In this document: one piece after another, positions 1 to 5,809 of the stretch | Layout of the letters: every line of letters begins with the position of its first letter | Position numbering within the stretch: the stretch's first letter is position 1 | Assembly (NCBI GenBank): GCA_002315435.1 | Contig: DCFW01000012.1 | Location: 1-11,788 of the forward strand | DNA length: 11,788 bases | Direction: 5' to 3' | Source of the DNA: Bacteroidales bacterium UBA1794 | Lineage (GTDB): Bacteria > Bacteroidota > Bacteroidia > Bacteroidales > Bacteroidaceae | Notes under the pieces: model-generated | Told to the model about the DNA's origin: nothing | The model's database searches: none | The model's input: the letters and a program-made list of their open reading frames with translations, nothing else | Position numbers and translations under genes: made by a program

Positions 1-19
1 CCTTTATCAGGACTAGACA
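1..19. repeat. Left copy of 19-bp boundary inverted repeat
   Basis: CCTTTATCAGGACTAGACA is the exact reverse complement of positions 11766-11784. Read outward from the window, both copies begin TGTCTAGTCC, so the inner edges are TG/CA, the terminal dinucleotides of several insertion sequence families (for example IS3 and IS21). One reading is that this is the end of an insertion sequence lying to the left; another is that it is the terminal repeat of an element made of the window itself. The core TCAGGACT (8-15) is found again inverted at 51-58, and GACAATTTGTC (16-26) forms a small palindrome across the inner edge. No transposase or recombinase is present in the window. Confidence 0.85.
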
Positions 20-67
20 ATTTGTCAACCAATATTCCTCCTCAAATAGCAGTCCTGAGAAATCAAA

Positions 68-101
68 TTTGCCTACTATTATCTCCAACTGTTTGCCTAC
101 T
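68..101 (+). repeat. Paired 10-bp direct repeat TTTGCCTACT
   Basis: TTTGCCTACT is seen at 68-77 and again at 92-101, a 24-bp period. GCCTAC recurs at 160-165, and GCCTAT lies within the palindrome at 134-143. The repetition lies close to the left boundary repeat, so these could be subterminal binding sites for a transposase or recombinase, but two full copies are too few to be sure they are functional. Confidence 0.4.
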
Positions 102-198
102 GCTTAGAACACCATATATCAAGTTCAGACACAGCCTATAGGCAGATCATCGGATACATGCCTACATTTTATGATTTGCTCGCCACAAAACTATCGTT

Positions 199-264
199 TT
201 ACCTGGGTGGAAATCATTTCTTACCTGGGTGAAAAACGTTTTCCACCTAGGTAAGAAATGATTT
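199..264. repeat. 54-bp imperfect palindrome with an extra half-copy
   Basis: Positions 211-237 pair with 238-264 around the centre AACGTT: 25 of 27 pairs are Watson-Crick, with one G-T pair and one A-C mismatch. The arms contain ACCTGGGTG (223-231) and its inverse CACCTAGGT (244-252). A further direct copy, TTACCTGGGTG, sits at 199-209 just outside the left arm and matches 221-231. This could be a dispersed intergenic palindromic repeat, a binding site for a dimeric protein, or part of a mobile element end. The missing T-run and the distance from any gene end argue against a simple terminator. Confidence 0.8.
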
Positions 265-364
265 TTACAGTTGTAGAAAATGAAAATACAAATGAGTAAG
301 TGAGAAAATGCACGTTAGAAGTGCCAATTATTCATATCGGTATACAGAGTTTTATATATTATCC

Positions 365-378
365 TGTAAACGGTTACA
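365..378. promoter_or_regulatory. Possible operator, TGTAA-N4-TTACA
   Basis: A 5-bp dyad TGTAA...TTACA separated by ACGG lies about 290 bp upstream of the first gene. A loosely similar TGTACAGTTTACCA lies at 405-418. Dyads of this size are common binding sites of small dimeric regulators such as the XRE protein encoded downstream, but chance dyads of five pairs are frequent in AT-rich DNA and the site is far from the proposed promoter. Confidence 0.2.
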
Positions 379-443
379 AATAGCCTGATATCATACGGAT
401 GAAGTGTACAGTTTACCAAAATCATACTAAGAAGGTATACTAA

Positions 444-519
444 TGAAGGATGAAAATAAAAATCAGCCTTCATGCATGCATGCCTAAGTAATTATAAATA
501 AGTGAGTTGAAGGATGAAA
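444..519 (+). repeat. Direct repeat TGAAGGATGAAA with micro-ORFs
   Basis: TGAAGGATGAAA is present at 444-455 and 508-519, 64 bp apart. Each copy carries a ribosome-binding-like AAGG directly before an ATG: the first opens a 13-codon frame (450-491), the second a 7-codon frame (514-537). A second overlapping micro-ORF begins at 443 and has 14 codons. Between the copies is CATGCATGCATG (471-482), a perfect 12-bp palindrome of alternating pyrimidine and purine, and TGAAGG (444-449) can pair with CCTTCA (467-472). These could be a leader region, duplicated starts of decayed genes, or chance. No homologous peptide is recognisable. Confidence 0.35.
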
Positions 520-633
520 GCAGATTTACGCATTTGAAATTAATGGAGTTCTTGCTCATTCAGCCAATTGACAACATCTAAATCGATATCATCAATTGTT
601 CATAATTTCCGCACAAGTTTCTACATTTATCAT

Positions 634-641
634 TATCTTTG
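634..641 (+). promoter_or_regulatory. Candidate Bacteroidetes -7 promoter box
   Basis: TATCTTTG matches the Bacteroidetes -7 consensus TAnnTTTG. Transcription starting a few bases downstream (about 646-650) would leave a leader of roughly 20 nt before the ATG at 670, which supports that start over the upstream ATG at 568. No clear TTTG -33 box is visible at the expected distance (around 609-613), so the promoter is tentative. It would drive the whole operon. Confidence 0.4.
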
Positions 642-669
642 CTTTGTACGCAATAAAAATAGATTAGGA

Positions 670-870
670 ATGAATGATATTAATCGCATTAAAGTAGTTC
701 TTGTAGAGAAGAAAAGAACAAGCAAATGGTTAGCAGAGCAATTAAAGAAAGATCCTGCAACTATTTCTAAATGGTGCACCAATACATCGCAACCTGATCT
801 TAATACATTGACGGAAATTGCAGAGTTGTTAGATATAGATAGGCGTGAATTGATTAATAAAAGTAAATAG
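670..870 (+). CDS. Small XRE-family HTH regulator (controller-like)
   Basis: The product is a 66-aa helix-turn-helix protein that probably binds DNA as a dimer. The middle, about residues 17-50, reads TSKWLAEQLKKDPATISKWC and continues with SQPDLNTLTEIAELLDID, the typical XRE/Cro-C1 pattern of two helices with the recognition helix around PATISKW and a following PDLNTLTEIA helix. There is no further domain. The frame is open upstream to an ATG at 568, but the added 34 residues do not resemble the family and overlap the candidate promoter box, so 670 is preferred. It ends 2 nt before the helicase gene. Small proteins of this kind head many restriction-modification operons, and controller proteins there delay restriction until methylation is established; that role is inferred from position. 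A plain repressor of the operon is the main alternative. Confidence 0.85.
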   Translation: MNDINRIKVVLVEKKRTSKWLAEQLKKDPATISKWCTNTSQPDLNTLTEIAELLDIDRRELINKSK

Positions 871-872
871 CG

Positions 873-3800
873 ATGAGTAACATACCCCAACTTAAAGAGA
901 TACTATTGGAAGACATTAAGTCTGGTTGTCGTTTAAAGATCATGACATCCTATTTCACGCTATTTGCATATAATGAGATAAAGGATGAATTAAATAAAAT
1001 AGAGAATATTGATTTGGTTATTAATCCAAATCGATATGAAAACGAGATCAGTTTTATTGAAACGCCCGAAGAAAGCATTCTGAAATCAAATCTTGATTAT
1101 ACTGGCATTGCTAAACAATTTGCATCTTGGATTGACAAAAAGGTAAACATAAAGAAAATCAAGACACGTAAAATTGATGGTAAAATGCTGAGTATACAGA
1201 ATGGAGAAAATTATTCAGATTACATTACTCATTCTGATTTTAGCGCGATCGGACTTGGCTCACTAGATAGAGGGGGGCGAGTACACATAAATGAAAAAAT
1301 TGAAGATCCAAAGAAATCAAAAAACTTAAGATTTGCATTTGATTCAATATGGAGTAATCCGAATCAAGTAGAAAATATCAAAAATAAGATTCTTGATGAA
1401 TTAAAACTTATATATCAGGATAAATCACCTGAATTACTATATTTTTTCACCATTAACAAGCTCTTTAAAAACTTTTTAGAGGATGCCGGTCGTGAAACGA
1501 TGATAGAAAAACGAACGGGCATTACTGATACATTGATATGGAATAAATTATATGATTTCCAGCGTGATGGTGTAGCTGGTGCGATAAATAAGATAGAGAC
1601 CTATGGAGGTTGTATTATAGCCGATTCAGTTGGTCTTGGTAAAACATTCGAAGCATTAGCTATTATTAAATATTACGAACTTCGCAACCATAAAGTATTG
1701 GTTCTTGCGCCAAAGAAGTTGAGAGACAATTGGCGTATATACAAGCAAAACGATAAACGTAACCCTTTTGCCTCGGAACGTTTATTTAGTTATACTCTTC
1801 TTAATCATACCGACCTCTCTCGAGAAAGTGGATATTCTGATGATGTAGATTTATCGTATGTAAATTGGGGGAACTATGATTTGGTCGTGATTGATGAATC
1901 TCATAATTTCCGCAATGCCTCTACTGGCAAAGATAAGATGACTCGCTATGAGCGATTAATGAAGGAGATTATTCAATCGGGCGTAAAAACAAAGGTTTTA
2001 ATGCTTTCAGCCACTCCTGTAAATAAGGAACTTAATGATATAAAGAATCAAATTGCATTCATTTCAGAAGGTAGAGATAATGCTTTTGCCAAAACATCTG
2101 AAATTGAAAGTATTTCCAATACTTTGAGAAAGGCACAAACGGCATTCAATATTTGGAATAAACTACCAAAAGAGGAACAAACAACAGATGCTTTACTTGA
2201 TTATTTGAATTGGGATTATTTTAAACTACTTGATTCGATCAGTATAGCTCGTTCGCGAAAACATATTGAAAAATACTATGGGCTTGAAAAGATAGGTAAA
2301 TTTCCTATAAGGCTAAAACCTATTAATAGAGAGTGCGAGATTGATATAAAAAGAGAGTTTCCTTCATTCGGAGTGATCAACGAAGAGATAATGAGTATGA
2401 GCTTATGCATGTATACGCCTTTGTTCTATGTTCTTCCGCAAAAAAAAGTATATTATGAAGATTTATATGACACAAAGTTGAGTGGAAAGGCTAGTTTCAA
2501 GCAAAGCGACCGTGAATTCAGCTTAAAAGCTTTGATGAAAACCAATCTATTAAAACGGTTGGAAAGTTCAGTATATGCTTTTGACAAGACTATCGGGTAC
2601 TTAATTGACAATGCGAAATTTATTCTCAAACAGATGGACTATGAGGCCTCAACAATAGAAAACATTGACCTTAATGACGAATGTGATGATGATGACGACT
2701 CTATGGTTGAGATCGGTAAAGCCACAAAGATAAAGGTTGCAGACTTGGATAAGATAAAATACAGATCCGATTTAAATTTTGACTTAAGCATACTTGAACA
2801 TATCTCCGAAGCAATAAAGACAATCACTCCACAAAGAGACGAAAAACTAAATAAACTCAAAGAGCTTATTTGCAACAAAATAGAGCAACCTATAAACAAA
2901 GGCAATAAAAAAGTGCTTGTATTCACGGCCTTTGCTGATACAGCAAATTATCTGTATGGCAATTTAGCGGAATGGGCAAAAGACAAATTTGATATATTCA
3001 CAGGATTGGTAACAGGTTCTAAAGAACCGAAAACAAATTTGCCAATCAAACGCAAAGACTTTACGGGAATATTGATAAATTTCTCACCACTTTCTAAGGA
3101 AAGAGGCGAAGAGGGGGCAGAAATTGATTTGCTTATTGCAACAGATTGTATCTCGGAGGGACAAAACCTGCAAGACTGCGACTACGTAGTAAACTTTGAT
3201 ATACACTGGAACCCTGTACGTATTATTCAGCGTTTCGGACGTATCGACCGTATCGGTAGTAAAAACAATGAAATACAATTAGTGAACTTCTGGCCGGCTT
3301 TAGGTCTTGATGAATATATAAACCTTGAACAACGCGTGAAAGGCAGAATGAAACTGCTCGACATATCGGCTACGGGTGAGGAAAATATCATCGAAACAAA
3401 CACCGGTATGCGTGACTTGGAGTATCGCCGTCAGCAATTGGAACAAATGAAAAACGAAGTTCTTGATATTGAGGACTTGCCAGGTGGTGTGTCTATTACC
3501 GACCTTACGCTCAATGATTTCAGAATGGATTTAGTCAATTTTTCAGAAAAGAATCCCGATGTATTGGACAAAATGCCGCAAGGTCTTTTTGCCGTTACAC
3601 GCAATGATATCGACACTCTTAAGGACGAGATCAAACCGGGAGTTATTTTTTGTCTAAAGAATACCTCCGAAATAGAGGATAAAAATCGCAATACATTAGC
3701 TCCATATAATTTAGTCTATGTTTCAGAAGATGGTGAAGTGCTATTTGCAGAAAAACAGATAAAACAGGTCCTTGATATATATCGTGCTTTGTGCCTTGAC

Positions 3801-4040
3801 AAAAAGACACCAATCAAGGAACTCGTTGCACAATTCAATACCGCAACTCACAATCAAACTAAAATGGGCAAATGGAAGGAGCTTTATGATAAAGCGGTGG
3901 CAAGTCTTAAAGAGGCCGAAGATGAGGATTGCGGAGATGTATTTTCTCTTGGAGGACTCTCCATGTTTGGTGCAGAAGATTCAGGCATAAGTATAGTAGA
4001 CGATGATTATAAATTAATATCATTTTTGATTGTGATGTAA
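873..4040 (+). CDS. SNF2-like helicase with degenerate PLD-like N-terminus
   Basis: This is a 1055-aa superfamily 2 ATPase, probably a cytoplasmic DNA translocase or helicase. Residues about 1-150 resemble the phospholipase-D-like domain fused to this helicase family: ends like MTSYFTLFAYNEI and HSDFSAIGLGSLD are recognisable, but no HxK catalytic motif is visible (the place where it is expected reads KIDGKMLSIQN), so nuclease activity looks lost. Helicase motifs follow: LYDFQRDGV (227-235), Walker A DSVGLGKT (251-258), DESH (341-344), LSATP (378-382), VLVFTAF (681-687), IATDCISEGQNL (755-766) and QRFGRIDR (786-793). An acidic run of five Asp lies near residue 607. The stop overlaps the next ATG by 1 nt (TAATG), implying translational coupling with DUF4391. 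The family often accompanies type III restriction genes; its exact role is not settled. It differs from Res, which is a separate helicase with its own nuclease. Confidence 0.88.
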   Translation: MSNIPQLKEILLEDIKSGCRLKIMTSYFTLFAYNEIKDELNKIENIDLVINPNRYENEISFIETPEESILKSNLDYTGIAKQFASWIDKKVNIKKIKTRKIDGKMLSIQNGENYSDYITHSDFSAIGLGSLDRGGRVHINEKIEDPKKSKNLRFAFDSIWSNPNQVENIKNKILDELKLIYQDKSPELLYFFTINKLFKNFLEDAGRETMIEKRTGITDTLIWNKLYDFQRDGVAGAINKIETYGGCIIADSVGLGKTFEALAIIKYYELRNHKVLVLAPKKLRDNWRIYKQNDKRNPFASERLFSYTLLNHTDLSRESGYSDDVDLSYVNWGNYDLVVIDESHNFRNASTGKDKMTRYERLMKEIIQSGVKTKVLMLSATPVNKELNDIKNQIAFISEGRDNAFAKTSEIESISNTLRKAQTAFNIWNKLPKEEQTTDALLDYLNWDYFKLLDSISIARSRKHIEKYYGLEKIGKFPIRLKPINRECEIDIKREFPSFGVINEEIMSMSLCMYTPLFYVLPQKKVYYEDLYDTKLSGKASFKQSDREFSLKALMKTNLLKRLESSVYAFDKTIGYLIDNAKFILKQMDYEASTIENIDLNDECDDDDDSMVEIGKATKIKVADLDKIKYRSDLNFDLSILEHISEAIKTITPQRDEKLNKLKELICNKIEQPINKGNKKVLVFTAFADTANYLYGNLAEWAKDKFDIFTGLVTGSKEPKTNLPIKRKDFTGILINFSPLSKERGEEGAEIDLLIATDCISEGQNLQDCDYVVNFDIHWNPVRIIQRFGRIDRIGSKNNEIQLVNFWPALGLDEYINLEQRVKGRMKLLDISATGEENIIETNTGMRDLEYRRQQLEQMKNEVLDIEDLPGGVSITDLTLNDFRMDLVNFSEKNPDVLDKMPQGLFAVTRNDIDTLKDEIKPGVIFCLKNTSEIEDKNRNTLAPYNLVYVSEDGEVLFAEKQIKQVLDIYRALCLDKKTPIKELVAQFNTATHNQTKMGKWKELYDKAVASLKEAEDEDCGDVFSLGGLSMFGAEDSGISIVDDDYKLISFLIVM

Positions 4041-4759
4041 TGACTGATATTTTTGAATATATAGGATTTGTCGGTAATATAAAACCGTTTGATAAACGCA
4101 TACCTAAGACACAACTCTTTCTGCAAGGTGAGCTTTCTAAAATGGAGCGAGATCTGCTAACTGAGCGAGTAGAAGAAGTACGTTTGCGTTATGTGCTCAA
4201 TGGCTTTACTTGCCCTATGGAGATGGTTATAAGTGATGAGGAGCAATATGACACTATATTCTTTGTGGAGGTATCCCTTCGTCGTGAGGTATCTGTTCAG
4301 AGGTTATCGAAGATTATACAAGAAACTTTACCGTCACCAATTATTCTTGTTTTTAAATTGGAAGACAAAGTGCTTTTCTCGTCAGCCACAAAACGTCTTA
4401 ATCAAAATGATGTGTCTAAAGTTGTAGTAGAAGAGTATTACTTCAGCACATGGATTCGGCTGTCTGCCCCTACTGATACGCAACAACATTTTTTGAAAGC
4501 GGTTAGTTTTGATTCAATACCTAAGCTGGATTATAAACAAGCTTACACTTATATACATCAAAAGATATACAAGGAATGCAACTTTGAGATTGTCGGTAAC
4601 ATAAAAACAGATAACTTTACAGAGTTAAAAAAGCAGACAGAAAAGCAAAAAGTTATTCAAATGGAGATTGTACGACTCTCAACGTTGTTGGATCAAAAGT
4701 CAACCTCACTCAAAGAAAAAGTGAAGTTGGCAAAACAGATAAAAGCATTAAAATTATGA
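4040..4759 (+). CDS. DUF4391 domain protein
   Basis: A 239-aa protein matching my knowledge of the DUF4391 family, which is found almost only next to PLD/SNF2-type helicases and restriction-modification genes. The N-terminal two thirds (about 1-165) carry the family-like FVEVSLRREVSVQRLSKIIQ and LVFKLEDKVLFSSATKRLNQ segments and an EEYYFSTWI stretch. The last 45 or so residues (from about FTELKKQTEKQK) are rich in Lys, Glu, Gln and Leu and probably form a coiled coil. No catalytic motif or membrane segment is visible. It starts within the stop of the helicase gene and overlaps the SIR2-like gene by 4 nt (ATGA), so the three are likely made in fixed ratio. A partner or adaptor of the helicase is the best inference; biochemical function is unknown. 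Confidence 0.8.
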   Translation: MTDIFEYIGFVGNIKPFDKRIPKTQLFLQGELSKMERDLLTERVEEVRLRYVLNGFTCPMEMVISDEEQYDTIFFVEVSLRREVSVQRLSKIIQETLPSPIILVFKLEDKVLFSSATKRLNQNDVSKVVVEEYYFSTWIRLSAPTDTQQHFLKAVSFDSIPKLDYKQAYTYIHQKIYKECNFEIVGNIKTDNFTELKKQTEKQKVIQMEIVRLSTLLDQKSTSLKEKVKLAKQIKALKL

Positions 4760-5805
4760 CTGAATCAGATTTTAAAAGATTACTTCCTAATTTAAAAAAG
4801 AGACCACATGTTGTCATTATTGGGGCGGGAGCATCATGTGCTACTCTTATTAATGGTGATAAATATGGCAAAAAGATCTCTGCTATGGATAATTTCATCA
4901 AAAAGTTAGGAATGGAAGATATTTTCTCCTCAGTTAAACTAGAAACAACGTCAAAAAACCTTGAAGATATCTATTCTGAACTTGATGAACGTAACGACTG
5001 CGACGATGTAAAGAATAAATTAGAGGTAAGAATTAGGGAATATCTTAAGTCTATTGTTATACCTGATGAACCGACAATCTACGACTACTTGCTACTTTCC
5101 TTAAGAGAGAAAGACTTAATCATCTCTTTTAATTGGGATGATTTATTATTTCAAGCTCGAGAACGAGTGTCAGAAATCACAAAGGACTTACCACAAATGG
5201 TTTTCCTACACGGCAATATTGGAGTAGGGTATTGCAAAAATGATATTGAATATGGTTTAATAACAAATAAATGTACAAAATGTGGTGAGAAATACACACC
5301 ATCTCAGCTACTATTTCCTGTTAAAGTGAAAAATTATAATAGCACATTTCAATTACAGAATCAATGGAAAGTGGCAAAGGATTATATCAATAGAGCTGGA
5401 TTCATTACCATCTTTGGGTATGGAGCTCCCAATACAGATGTTGAGGCCAAAGACATTCTATTAAAGGCATTTAAATGTTTTGGCAATGATAAAAGATTTT
5501 TCGAAGAGATTCAAATTATCGACAAACCAGGGCTAAATGAATCTGAGATGTATGACAAATGGAGTAACTTTATTCATATCTCTGATAATCACTATAAAAT
5601 AATTTCCTCTTTTTTTAATTCAATATTAGCAGAATTTCCAAGGAGGAGCATTGAGGGACATCTTAAACGTAATTACGAGGATGGAGGTTGGTGGGGTAAT
5701 TCTAAAATTTCTCTTACCAATTCACCTAAAACTTTCAACGAAATAAAAGAGTTAATACAACCACTACTGGATAACGAAAACAATAATAATTTTGAAATAA
5801 TATAA
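4756..5805 (+). CDS. SIR2-like family protein, possible NAD-consuming effector
   Basis: The 349-aa product has the hallmarks of a SIR2-fold NAD-binding protein: the glycine-rich loop VVIIGAGAS (19-27), SFNWDD (124-129) in place of the usual TNYD motif with Asn126 and Asp128 kept, LHGN (151-154) with the catalytic-type His152, a CTKC pair (173-176) that may be half of a zinc site, and GYGAPNTD (221-228), the usual late GYSLPDTD-like motif. No second Cys pair is obvious, so zinc binding is doubtful. SIR2-like proteins in defence systems (such as Thoeris ThsA and DSR) degrade NAD upon infection; here that activity is inferred from the retained residues and the setting, not shown. Its place between DUF4391 and mod, overlapping DUF4391 by 4 nt and ending 4 nt before mod, makes it an integral operon member rather than a nearby passenger. 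A sirtuin-type deacylase is less likely given the divergent C-terminus (about 240-349). Confidence 0.82.
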   Translation: MTESDFKRLLPNLKKRPHVVIIGAGASCATLINGDKYGKKISAMDNFIKKLGMEDIFSSVKLETTSKNLEDIYSELDERNDCDDVKNKLEVRIREYLKSIVIPDEPTIYDYLLLSLREKDLIISFNWDDLLFQARERVSEITKDLPQMVFLHGNIGVGYCKNDIEYGLITNKCTKCGEKYTPSQLLFPVKVKNYNSTFQLQNQWKVAKDYINRAGFITIFGYGAPNTDVEAKDILLKAFKCFGNDKRFFEEIQIIDKPGLNESEMYDKWSNFIHISDNHYKIISSFFNSILAEFPRRSIEGHLKRNYEDGGWWGNSKISLTNSPKTFNEIKELIQPLLDNENNNNFEII

Positions 5806-5809
5806 CACT

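Larger units (their letters stand above)
20..633. other. Structured non-coding region upstream of the operon
   Basis: No convincing gene is present. The stretch holds short repeats and palindromes described separately, plus a 10-bp palindrome GCCTATAGGC (134-143) and two copies of GGTATAC (339-345, 434-440). On the minus strand near 541-600 there is a short stop-bounded reading frame that would end in VVNWLNEQELH and looks protein-like, but it has no start and no extension in frame. It could be the tail of a decayed gene. The region may hold regulatory sites for the operon or remnants from its insertion. Confidence 0.6.

Noticed and set aside
68..101. CRISPR array or replication iterons
   Set aside because: Only two 10-bp copies, with no spacers of even length, Cas genes or replication gene.
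541..660. Protein-like minus-strand frames (MINVETCAEIMNN and, in another frame, DIDLDVVNWLNEQELH)
   Set aside because: They might be one frameshifted remnant, but each is short and stop-bounded, and no family can be named, so no pseudogene is called.
568..669. Longer start for the XRE regulator at 568
   Set aside because: The additional 34 residues do not look like the family and the segment holds the candidate TATCTTTG box at 634-641, so the start at 670 is favoured.
2440..2447. Run of eight A in the helicase gene as a phase-variation tract
   Set aside because: The frame is intact and A8 is not unusual in DNA this rich in A and T.
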